Source: Polytrichum commune
Taxonomy: Eukaryota > Streptophyta > Polytrichopsida > Polytrichales > Polytrichaceae
Length of the DNA: 64,000 nucleotides
Direction: 5' to 3'
Assembly: GCA_950295325.1 (NCBI GenBank)
Contig: OX485806.1
Location: 49,843,169-49,907,168 of the forward strand
Positions 12,435 to 22,047 of this stretch are shown in pieces. The notes under the pieces were generated by a model, which had not been told where the DNA came from, did no database searches, and saw nothing but the letters and a program-made list of their open reading frames with translations. Made by a program: the position numbers and the translations under genes. Numbering within the stretch: position 1 is the stretch's first letter; each line of letters opens with the position of its first letter.

Positions 12435-13432
12435 CCGTCTAAGTTGCTGAGGGTTGAAGGTGGCCTCGACACCTGCTTCCGGTCTATCTGCTTGGCCAAC
12501 TCCCGGAGGATATTTTCGGATCCACAGTTGTCTAAGGCCCAGTTCACCCCACGAGTGATATGTTCCATTCGAAAATATTGGATTTGGAGTTTTTGTCAAC
12601 TCTTCCCGGACGCGTTTGAAGGGGGCTTCCGGAAACTCAAACGTCGATAGGTCGATGTCTCTCCAGGGAACTTCTTGTCTGGTTCCGGCTTCTTGTCGTG
12701 GTGCTAGTGAGGCTGGTTTCCGGACTTTCGGAGGGGGCGAAGCGGGAGGTGGTTCCAAAACCGCGGTGTCACTCGAGTCTTTTGTTCTGGTTTCCGCAAC
12801 CTCGACTTTCGGACCAAGTTTGTACACCACCTCGTCTTCCGCTATCGTCAACATGTCCTCTTCCGCTTCATTGACGTAGCCGTGGTGCTGGTAGAGATGG
12901 AGGATGTAGGGAGAGAGGTAGGAGGATTTCCGGCCAATGTGGGGGAGAGATTTCTCCATATACTCCTGAATTAACCTACCCCAATTGACGGGCCGGACCC
13001 CGGACATCGCTCCGAACAAGGTGTTGGCCATGGTAATGCTAAGCCGCTTGGGCTTTTCCGGAGTAAGAATGGGGAGGATGAATTCTATTACTCTCGCTCT
13101 CTAGGGTTTCGGCAATTCCCGGGATGGAATCCGTCTTTCGGATCAGGCTTCGTTTGGAATTTTCCTACATGAAAACTATCCCGGCGGCTAGTCCAACCCT
13201 CGCCCTTTCCTCGCGGAAATCCGTAAAGCCCAGCCCATACCTCTGCCGTTCATTTTTCCGGATCCTGCCTAATGTCCTAAACCATTGATTGCCTCTCTTG
13301 AATAAGAATTCTCGCAAGGTGGCCTCCGCCCGGAGATTCCAGGGTTTGGCGAGTAGCCCCTCGCAACCCATCCGGCTAAGATCCTCTATGAGTTCTTTCA
13401 ACTCATATTTTCTCTTTGGGATGGCAGGCGAT
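12384..13432 (-). pseudogene. Decayed transposon-associated ORF, similar in layout to plant 'putative transposon protein' domains
   Basis: Three pieces read in succession on the minus strand. Near 13401-13165: ELKELIEDLSRMGCEGLL, a Trp-containing LREFLFKRG patch, then a stop. A frameshift follows near 13090, then RVIEFILPILTP leads into the 215-residue ORF at 13031 (VNWGRLIQEYME, YLSPYILHLYQHHGY) and a Pro-rich linker. From memory of the families, the layout (a conserved EFY/REF-type motif, then a 'W..LI' helix and 'YLSPYI.HLY') resembles the plant retroelement domain called putative plant transposon protein; I have not aligned it. Another frame becomes more protein-like near 12560 (ITRGVNWALDNCGSENIL), indicating a second frameshift. 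The last ~17 codons of the open frame run into the nested insertion. Confidence 0.45.
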
Positions 13433-13672
13433 ATGTTTTCATTGGAATCGGGACATGCTCCCTCTCATCTTCTTCTCACGCTTCCGGGATTTTGCTACGT
13501 GGCCTCAAACCCTCAACAATACCCAGATTCTCTCCTCCGGAATTCTACCTGCTAATCACTACGGAATCCCAACAAAGCAACTGTTGGTGACTTGAAAAAA
13601 CAACTCACCACTCGTTCTCTCAACAATGCCGCTCGCGCAAATGGGTCGGAGAAGAGGAAAATTTCTCTTAAG

Positions 13673-13693
13673 TACTCTCTCTCTCTCTCTCTC
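13673..13693. repeat. (CT)n microsatellite
   Basis: A simple run of alternating C and T of about ten units lies in the right non-coding part of the 6.1-kb element. Confidence 0.8.
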
Positions 13694-14207
13694 CTAACGG
13701 GTATGGTTCCGTAACTGTTCCCCCGCAACCATTCGGAGTCCGTTGTAACCGTCTCCTGGTCCGGACGCTCCTGACCGGACCGTTCCTAAACAATCTTCCC
13801 CGGTTAATTTTCGGTCCGGCCAAAGTATCCGTTCTAAGCATTTTAACGCGTAAGGCGCATGCCTAGAACCTTATTTCTTAAAACAACTAACCTACCCTAG
13901 GAATCCCTACTTTAATAACAATCTCTGGGTATTATCCGGGTATCAGAAGCCAATCCGGATTTCCGTGGATTTTTGGGCTCCCACACATGATGCATGGCTA
14001 AAATGACTTAATGGCAAGTTGGATGCCATGTTGACAAAATATAAATATTCTATGCATAGTAACTTAGAGGGAGACAACAAAAAATTATTAAAGGATAACA
14101 TGTGGTTTTGTCAACTTCATCCAACTGTTGCTTTGAACCACTATTTTATTTGTCCTCCATAAAAATAAAAGGAGGTAGTTGAACTCTACACTCAAGGTCC
14201 CATATAA

Positions 14208-14517
14208 GGGGAAGGTTAAATCCCTTGTAGTAACGCACAGCTGGCTCACGTGTGGCCACCGTGGCACGTGGGCCCTGTGCCGGTGCCTAGCCCATTTGAC
14301 CCCCCAGGGTTTAGGGTACGGTCGTACCTTGCTAACGCCCGAGACACTGCGCAGTGTCCCGAACTTGAGTCGCCGGAACACTGCATTGCCGGAACACTAG
14401 CCCCATCCATCGCCATGCCATGCCCAGCCATGCCATCCCCTCATGCCCACGCCATGGCTGTGGGGCTCACCAATACGTCATCTCCCATCAACCCAGAGTC
14501 TCGGAATGTGCGTTAGG
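14208..14517. repeat. Left terminal inverted repeat of the MULE
   Basis: 310 bp, matching the reverse complement of 21747-22038 closely. The left copy has a ~15-bp extra duplication in its GCCATGCC-rich part. Shared landmarks are GGCTCACGTGTGGCCACCG, CGAGACACTGCGCAGTGTC (a palindromic block) and CACCAATACGTCATCTCCC. It is GC-rich relative to the flanks and probably holds transposase binding sites. Confidence 0.92.
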
Positions 14518-14811
14518 AAACGGGAGTGTTTAGGAGGAGCAGTCCCTTTAACCCATATTGTTTGGGGGACAGCTTAAGGGCAAGCTTATAAGGAGAAGTG
14601 GCCAGCACCTCGTTCGAGAACAAGATGTTGACTTGGAACTGGTTATTTGCTACTTGTTGCTAAGACTATGGTCCCCTTTGATGAGAGAAGTTACTTGGAA
14701 CTGGTAACTGGTTATTGGCTCTTGAGACTATGGCCGGATATTGAGACTATGGTCCTAGGGATTAGACTATTCGCTTAGGCCGGTTCGCTTAGCTTGGTCA
14801 CTCAGTTCCCG
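14518..14811. repeat. MULE interior with short direct repeats
   Basis: Repeated phrases TTACTTGGAACTGGT, GGTTATTTGC/GGTTATTGGC and GAGACTATGG(T/C)C recur between about 14632 and 14760, a small degenerate minisatellite. No ORF of note. Confidence 0.45.
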
Positions 14812-15218
14812 TTACTTTGCCATTGTTTTTGCATGTAATCCCAAAAGTCCAAAAGTCTTTTTCTTCAGGGTATTTTTCGCTCAACTCGTCTAGCTTATCT
14901 TTTGTCCAAGTTGTTGATTCAAAGCCACTAGGTGAAGTCGTATGATACATCATGAGACCCAACTCTTGAAGAACCATTGCACGTCGTACAATGTCTTTGA
15001 TCTTTTAATAAGAGTGTTTTTGCCATGCACAACGAACATGCCACAAGCAAAGGAAAATTGGAGTTCCAGGCCACGTCTCTCTGAAATATGCGAAAGATCA
15101 ACCATGTCAATGTGAATATTTTTTTAGTAACGGCTTTCACAATGATATAAAATGACATTTAACAACGAATATGAGATAAATGGGTGGAATATATGTCAGG
15201 AATTGTTTGACTAACTCA
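14812..15218 (-). repeat. Second copy of a transposase coding segment
   Basis: About 400 bp match 16659-17059 in the same orientation at roughly 90% by eye. The segment covers the minus-strand transposase part with the HVRRAW-type helix and the following region. The two copies have decayed independently: where the 16659-17059 copy has a TAA stop, this copy has GAA, and this copy has its own TAA near 15005. It lies downstream of the transposase 3' end and is not obviously part of the gene. Confidence 0.88.
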
Positions 15219-15232
15219 AACATTCGTGGGAA

Positions 15233-15403
15233 TGTAACACTGATCTTGTAACACTAAAATTGTAACACCGAACTTCTAACACTGAAGTTGAAACACTGAT
15301 TTTGTAACACTAAAGTTGTAAAACTGAACTTCTTACACTGAGGTTGTAACACAGAATATGTAACATTAAAGTTGTAACACTGCAATCCTAAACACTGAAG
15401 TTT
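15233..15403. repeat. Degenerate tandem array of GTAACACTGAA-type units
   Basis: About ten units of ~16-17 bp follow the pattern TTGTAACACTGAACTT with substitutions. It lies between the duplicated transposase segment and the transposase 3' end. Confidence 0.75.
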
Positions 15404-15740
15404 GTATACGTATTAGCTATAGAATTACTATGGTTATCCGAGTAGCAAGAAACTATGAACAAAACTATAACTGATGTAATAACCCATTCGCAATTTCAAA
15501 ATACAACAGAGTTGATACTTACACATGTATGGCTGCCTATTTGAGAAAAACATATAACTACAAATAGGATGATGGTTTTCTTGGTAGGAAATTGCATAAC
15601 AATCTTATATGAAGAGTAGGACATTGGATGTCAATAGTGTATTCCGTGACACTAGAATCCTCAGAGTCCACATTTTTTCTTAAAGTTCCAACGGGGGTAG
15701 TGTCACGCGAGCAAACACTGATATGATGTTAGTGTTTGAA

Positions 15741-18689
15741 TTAACAACCAAACATTCTAAGACGTCTCACCACAGTTTTTCCCTTTCGCTCCAAGAAATT
15801 TTTTTCTCGAAGAAGGCTAAACCCCCTGCTATCATTGACGGCTCGTAGCACTGGCGAAGCCACAAGTGGGTGAAGTGTTCCAGACTTCAAATTTGCTTTC
15901 AATGCTCGGACCCTACCCACGACTTGATTTAAATCTGCTAGAAAATGCTCCATGAGGACAATGTCCCCCATGACTTCTTCTGAGAGGTCTATAACCAATT
16001 GCCTCAAAGCTTCGTCGAGATCCTTTGACGAAACACTGGTCCAAACCGGAGTTTGCTTCGGGGTACATACCGGGGCAGTGTCAGGAGGAAATTGTGGATG
16101 ACCAAGCGGCGTAGAAGGGGTGAGGAGTTCTCTCATACCGCCTATGACGGTTTCAACATGTTTGCCACAGAAACGTGCAATTGTACCCTCAACAATATCC
16201 GGTCGAAGCATGAGCAGGACCTTCACAACATGCTTACATATATTCCCCCGTTGTGCCCAAACACAATTACACCCTGCCCATTCCTCTGCAGTATTATGCA
16301 CAATGTATCTAATGTGTCGGTGTCGGAAGAAGTCACTAAGGCATGGTTCCCTGGAAGCACATTCAGTGTCACGTCAACATCTGGAATGTCACGTGCCTTC
16401 ATCAGTGCTGTGACTACAAAATTTTGCATTTTTTTGTTGTCTATAAAACCATTTTCTTTCCGAAGGCCCTTATACCAGAAGTGGTCGTGCACTTCTTCCG
16501 TAAGAGCAGTAATAGTCCAATCTACACGTCTTCCAACCATGCGACGTCTCTCTGATTTTAACATTGACTTTAAAAACCCATGGTACCCTTCAATAGCTGC
16601 ATTCGTGTCCTGGCCAGCATAAGGTAGGTTCCGGTAACCTACCATCTACATGTGAGCCTTACTTTGCCATTTCTTTTGCATGTAATCCCAAAAGTTTTTT
16701 TCTTCAGGGTATTTTTTGCTCAACTTGTCTAGCTTATCTTTTGCCCAAGTTGTTGATTAAAAGCCACTAGGTGATGTCTTATCATACATCATGAGACCCA
16801 ACTCTTGAAGGACCATTGCACGTCGTACAATGTCTTTGATCTTGTAAGAAGAGTGTTTATGCCATGCACGACGAACATGCCACAAGCAAAGGAAAATTGG
16901 AGTTCCAGGCCACGTCTCTTTGAAACATGCCAAAGATCAACCATGTCAATGCGAATACATTTTTTGGGTAACGGCTTTCACAATGACATAAAATGGCATT
17001 AAACTACGAATATGAGATAAATGGGTGGAATATATGTCTGGAAGTGATTGACTAACTCATAGATGGAGTTAGAGTAACATACGTTAGTGCATTGATCTCC
17101 CCCTGCGCACAGTCCACAATGAATGCAGACGGTTTCCATTCTGGGCAAACTGTTTTCATACGTTGTTTCAATGATGCCATCCAGAGAGTGAGGTCTGCCT
17201 CCGTGCATTGTGAGGTGAGAATCCAGGCCACCGGAATTCCTTGATGCCATTCATCAAATACCATGAAGGTGTAAAGCGGGAACTGCAGAGATATAGTCAA
17301 TGTGAAGGTATGATTGGTTTGAGACACTATATAAATGAAGTAGTGTCACTGGTGCAAATAAAAAGTTAGTCACTCGCCAATTTGATTGTACCAATAAACA
17401 CTATCTTCAAATCATGCCTAGACACAAGCATATGAAAACATGTACAGAAGTGAACATACCTTCTTGTCATTAGTCCCAAACGTAGCATCAATGGAAACAC
17501 CTCCATTATGACCATATTTGGCCATTACCTCTCTTTGCCACTGTGTTTGTATTCCTATGGTAAAGGGCATGTTGGCCCCATTCAATTGGCCATTGACTTG
17601 GATGGGTGAGGCCAAATCAATCTCAGTATAGTGGAAGATTTTATCCGGATTCTTCTGGACCCACATGCGGACACTTTGAGCGTCGTTAGAGTGCAACATA
17701 TATGTTTCCCTTGCTAGCTTACTAGCAATGTTACGAATGTCTTTTGGGGTGATAAGTAAATCCCGTGTTATTTCTTTACCATCTGCCTCCCACTTCCGTA
17801 GAAATTTAAGGTGTTTCTTCATAATCTGGTGGATATTGTAACCCTCGTGCAAGCATCCATCAATGAATTCCTTCACAATTGGGGACAAATGGGCTGAGAA
17901 GGCACCACGGTCACCGAACTTCATTTTACCATGAACCATCAATCCATCCTTGTTGACATGTTTGAACTCAAAGATACAGATCTCTGAAATGTGAGGCGCA
18001 TGCAACAGGCTCTTGATCGTAAAATGTGTTGTGCACCCCCGTTTAATAGACAATCCCCACTTCTTCTGCGAGTCTCTTTATTTTGGTGGAAGAGGGACCT
18101 CTGTATTCTTGACGTGTGCATTACATTCATCATGTATTGCTCCTTCCGTCTTCTCATCTTCAAGCATTGGATTATTGTCGCTTGAGACAAATGCCCATGT
18201 GACCTCCGACGCAACGTCACGGTGCCTAAAAGTTTCGTTGTCCACAACACAAGATTTTGCACGGACTGAGGAGTCGATACAGTCAAGCACAATACAATCC
18301 AAAGAAACACTGCCAGAGTTCTTAAGGTCACCTCGACGAATGTAGTCCAACTCAGCTAAGGAGAACGTATGCTTATCCATGGTCGCCAAAACACTAGTGC
18401 AGGAAGTAGGGAATGTTGTAACACTGGGGTCGTCCAACGTGGTTGCCGAGACACTGCCACCATTGGGCCCATTTCGTAACGCATTACTAATTGCGTTAGA
18501 GGTAATAGAGTACACACTAATAGAAGCAATGTCACCTTGTGCAGACTTGCAGAGCACAGTGAGAAGGGATCCCAAACCCTGAAACATAGAATCCCCCTCT
18601 TTGCTCACATTGGCTTTGTGAATAATTTTTGCCACGGATGGCTTTCGCGAAAGAGGAGTATTTTTGGGGGACTTTCGAGCGGTTGCAGG
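15741..18689 (-). pseudogene. MULE transposase, catalytic and SWIM part (decayed)
   Basis: The minus-strand pieces read in order. 18635-18078 is a low-similarity region. 18053-17460 contains the helical part ending in SIDATFGTND, where the first catalytic Asp lies. A GTATGT donor at 17459 and a CTGCAG acceptor flank a ~177-bp intron. The next exon from 17282 reads FPLYTFMVFDEWHQGIPVAW and FIVDCAQGE, giving the second Asp. The third acidic residue is in NAAIEGYHGFLK. The C-terminal ORF (16301-15741) has the SWIM finger CNC-x8-CKH and ends at 15741. Decay: a TAA near 16759 in the segment duplicated at 14812-15218, and a frameshift near 16370 between the DDE end and the SWIM finger. In this family the DDE domain cuts and joins DNA and the SWIM finger aids DNA binding. 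Confidence 0.85.
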
Positions 18690-18694
18690 TTTGT

Positions 18695-19634
18695 TGTCGC
18701 GACCCTTGCTAGTTTTTCTCCACTTAGCTCAATCGCTTTCCAACTCTAGCAAGTGTCCCGAGCGCTAACCTGCACATCCCACGCACATGCATGGTTAGCT
18801 TTCAAAACCGCGGACCTTCAATCCCATATTTGGTCACCAAACCCTCCTACACATGCATTCGGGACTCTTTCCCCTTAGTAGGTAACCCATCGCTAAGGTG
18901 GACTTCCATCCATGGAAGTCCACTCCCTACTTGGTCATAGTGTTGCTAGGACAACACTACAACCACCCGGAGCACATTGCCAAGTATGCTCCGGGGGGGT
19001 CGGTCGGCAAAGCCGCCTCACCCATATAAGCCTCTAGGACTTTTGGCGGGGCCCCTCCCCCACCGTCAACATCCCTTTTGTCTCTCTACCAAGAGTTGGG
19101 GCCAAGTAGACATTTTCCCTTAGCCGCTGGGTCTAGAAGCCTCCCTGCAGCTTCAGACCTTCATAACTTCCACGTGCGGTCTTTGAATCTAACAACCAAC
19201 CACTCTATCGTCATCTACATTTCACGTACATCCCTATGGACACCTCACTTGCCCTATTCGGGCAAGTATTGAGGAAGTTATGCCTGTTTAAGCCTTTGCA
19301 GTCCCGGGAGCCACTCCCAGGCCCCTGCTGTTCCAGGGCGCTGTCCCGGGACAGCATCCCACTCAAAGTGCCATATCTCCTAGCTCACACCTCAGATTGA
19401 GGTGTTCTTTAGCATTCTAGAATTGGGACGCCATAAGCTACTCATAGCTTATGGCTTTACCCTCATGACTCCTAGTCTTTGTGGGTGGGAGGCGTTCTAA
19501 ACGCCCGGGGCCCTCACCCACATTAGGATCACTTGGTCCCTCTCACCAATGGCGTCACAAGTCCCGGGTGTCACTCCGGGGTCCCCCTTGTGCCCATGGT
19601 GTTGCGGGCACTCCTCATGGAGAGGTGCGCGACA
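18695..19634 (-). mobile_element. Solo LTR, family 1 (copy A), inside the MULE
   Basis: 940 bp with ends TGTCGCGACC and GCGCGACA, flanked by a perfect 5-bp duplication TTTGT (18690-18694 and 19635-19639). It splits the transposase reading region. Minus orientation follows copy B, where a polypurine tract precedes the LTR on the minus strand. On the plus strand it contains the family block CACCCATATAAGCC, which holds a TATA-like core on both strands. It is younger than the MULE it sits in. Confidence 0.92.
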
Positions 19635-19639
19635 TTTGT

Positions 19640-21105
19640 TGAGATCTGGAAGCTTCTTCTTCCTTGGGGTGCAAGTAAACCCGCAAGAGTCTGTAGCATT
19701 GTCTAGTAAAGGGTGAACTATGCATCCGTCACGTTCAGAAGACATGCATTTTCCTGCCTTTCACCAAGGGCTTCTTTGGCGGATCACTTTGGGAGGAAGT
19801 TTGAGCAGCAAAGGCCTCCCGGGGACGTCAATACCTGTATCTGCAAAGGCGGAGTTAGAATGTGGGGTCCCGTCACAGTGGCTATGAAGTGCAAGTCCGA
19901 TACTGTTGTTCAGTGGCGTTGTCTTGCATACAGGTTTTACATGCACCTGGCAACCATCCTCGTTATTTGGTGGAAGAGGAGAAATACTTTGACAAAGTGG
20001 GGTTCCGAGACACTGGATGTCATGTGGAATTTCCAATTTCTTCTTCCTTGGGGCCCTCTTTCGGACTGGTTTTGCAAGAACCTCATCACCATGACTATTT
20101 GGTACTGGAAAAAGGAAACCAATATCACCATGATCAACTCTGGAACATTGATTGTCAGGTACGACCACATCCTTTGCCTTGCAGGGAGTTTTTTTCCTAA
20201 CTGGTTTGGCATGCGCTTCAATGGGAGGATGAGGCGCTCCTGTGGCAGAACAAAAAGCCTCTGGACAATCACCTTCGTCAACAACCACGGCAGGTTTCTT
20301 ACAAGGTCCAATCTTTCTCCGTCTCAAAGTGACTGGCAGTTCTTCTTCAATAGAAGGATGCACATTGAGATCAAGTGTCACGGGAGACTTTATAGTGGCC
20401 TTAGCTTTTAAGTCCTAAGTTGGTTTCCTTTTTCCTAAAGGGCGACATTTTTTTGTGGGCAAATTCCTGGCGAGACATTATTGATCACTGCAGTGATCTT
20501 TGCAATGGAAATTTTTTCCGAGCTTTAGGCAAGAGATCAAAAGTAATATCTTTAACTATGTGGGAATAATCCTCAGGACCATACTCACAATGCCACCTGC
20601 GTACAAAAAAAAATCTATGAGAGTGTTACGAGAATGCAGAGACTGAAGTTCATTGCTTGAAACAAAGATGGAGCACTCACCGTGCAAAATCCATAGCAGT
20701 ACGTGGACCTTGTTTGGCGTGATCAGTTCGCTTGCGGTTCTCCTTTGTCCGTCGATACAAACATTGTGTTCCTTCTTTCCCGCATTGCATACCTGCAATG
20801 AAATTTGGCACACGATTCGTGGGAATATAACACTGTTGTACAACGGAATTGCGCCCATGTTTTCCACGACGGGCCTTAAATTCCAGCGCCCAAATGAGGT
20901 CTCTCCACCCAAACGTGGATGTTGGAGGGTGTTGAACGGAATGTTCAATGTTGGCAAGGATCTGGAGACCGAAGTCATCAAGTTTGGGCTTCTCCTGATT
21001 CTCAAAGTTTGTTCCAGAGTCACAGTCCACATCAACATTGACTCCAGTGGAACCCCCGGTAGCCATCTGACCATCATCTGGGGTACATGTTGTATCCACG
21101 CCCAT
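19640..21105 (-). pseudogene. MULE transposase, N-terminal exons (decayed)
   Basis: Exon 1 runs from ATG 21105 (MGVDTTCTPDDGQ) to 20681 and ends at a consensus donor (GCACG/GTGAGT). Exon 2 starts at 20596 after a T-rich tract and GCAG, and keeps the frame (WHCEYGPEDYSHIVKD). Exon 1 is basic with paired Cys and His residues (CGKEGTQC) and may be the DNA-binding head. After indels near 20460-20420 the frame continues as a 206-residue ORF (20381-19761) with a basic phrase repeated about four times: KPVRKKTPCK, KPVRKRAPRK, KPVCKTTP and a diverged first copy. These resemble AT-hook-like or nuclear-localisation tracts. The frame then runs to the solo LTR at 19634. Confidence 0.7.
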
Positions 21106-21566
21106 GGAGGTGAAGGAATGAAAGACCCAAAACCTCTAAAACAACATGCACGATTGCACGATCGCACACAAGCTCCACAACACCCAAAATGTAACCCTCA
21201 ACCCTAAACACTAACTCCAGTGACCCCCCCGGCAGCCTAAACCCTGACCATCATTTGGGGTACATGTTTTATCCACGCCCATGGAGGTGAAGGAATGAAA
21301 GACCCAAAACCTCTAAAACAACATGCACGATCGTACACAAGCTTCACAACACCCAAAACGGAACCCTCAACCCTAAACACTAACTCCAGTGACCCCCCCG
21401 GCAGCCTAGCCATCTGACCATCATTTCGGGTACATGTTGAATCCACGCCCATGGAGGTGAAGGAATGAAAGACCCAAAACCTCTAAAAGAACATGCACGA
21501 TCGCACACAAGCTCCACAACATCCAAAATGTAACCCTCAACCCTAAACACTAAACCTAGCCAGAAT
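21067..21566. repeat. Three tandem copies, ~170-177 bp, over the transposase start
   Basis: Copies begin at about 21067, 21244 and 21414 with CTGACCATCAT and contain GGTACATGTT, CCACGCCCATGGAGGTGAAGG, GACCCAAAACCTCTAAAA and ACCCTCAACCCTAAACAC. The third is cut short. Each copy carries an ATG on the minus strand with the codons for MGVD, so exon 1 has three potential starts and a triplicated leader. It lies just inside the right terminal repeat, where the promoter is expected. Confidence 0.85.
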
Positions 21567-21746
21567 TGCACGGAACACTAAGGTAATATTAATCCCAAAC
21601 TAATGACATTGTAAATCAACGTGATTCCCACACTGTGCTTGACCAAATGTTGAACCACAGGAAGAAGCATGAAAGGAAGACGGCAACAAGAAGCTCCAAA
21701 CCATATGCATACAATGGCAAGCTATGAGACATTGGGCAGCGAAAAC

Positions 21747-22038
21747 CCTAACGCGCATTCCGAGACTATGGGTTGACGGGAGATGACGTATTGGTGAGCC
21801 CCACAGCCATGGCGTGGGCATGAGGGGATGGCATGGCGATGGATGGGGCTAGTGTTCCGGCATTGCAGTGTTCCGGCGACTCAAGTTCGGGACACTACGC
21901 AGTGTCTCGGGCGTTAGCAAGGTACGACCGTACCCTAAACCCTGGGGGGTATGGGCTAGGCACCGGCGCGGGGCCCACGTGCCACGGTGGCCACACGTGA
22001 GCCATCTATACGTTACTACAGGGGATTTAGCCTTCCCC
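21747..22038. repeat. Right terminal inverted repeat of the MULE
   Basis: 292 bp, reverse complement of 14208-14517 with a ~15-bp difference. It ends CCTTCCCC next to the CCCATATAA duplication. The transposase promoter should lie in or next to it. Confidence 0.92.
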
Positions 22039-22047
22039 CCCATATAA

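Larger units (their letters stand above)
7871..13985. mobile_element. 6.1-kb insertion with TGTGGGAGC...GCTCCCACA ends
   Basis: The ends form a 9-bp perfect inverted repeat, TGTGGGAGC at 7871 and GCTCCCACA at 13977-13985, flanked by a perfect 5-bp duplication CATGA (7866-7870 and 13986-13990). CCGGA(T) motifs in both orientations are very frequent in the outer ~1 kb on both sides and also inside. Minus-strand ORFs occupy 9370-10290 and 12384-13432. TG...CA ends and a 5-bp duplication suit an LTR retroelement, but I find no direct LTR pair; dense subterminal motifs and inverted ends suit a DNA transposon. The class is unresolved. The element contains a second insertion (10337-12434). Confidence 0.7.
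14208..22038 (-). mobile_element. Mutator-like element (MULE), 7.8 kb, with long terminal inverted repeats
   Basis: Terminal inverted repeats at 14208-14517 and 21747-22038 start GGGGAAGG and end CCTTCCCC. A perfect 9-bp target duplication CCCATATAA flanks them (14199-14207 and 22039-22047), the size expected for Mutator. Inside is a decayed minus-strand transposase (15741-21105). A 940-bp solo LTR at 18695-19634 is a later insertion, so the MULE was about 6.9 kb. The interior also holds a duplicated transposase segment and several short tandem arrays. The structure was once autonomous; in-frame stops and frameshifts show it no longer is. Confidence 0.93.

Noticed and set aside
7871..13985. 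The 6.1-kb element as an ordinary LTR retrotransposon with two LTRs
   Set aside because: Neither the left ~1.2 kb nor the right ~0.4 kb recurs in direct orientation at the other end, so a standard LTR pair cannot be shown.
21190..21560. Telomere-like phrases ACCCTCAACCCTAAACAC
   Set aside because: They are not a run of TTTAGGG units; they belong to the 170-bp tandem repeat at the MULE transposase start.
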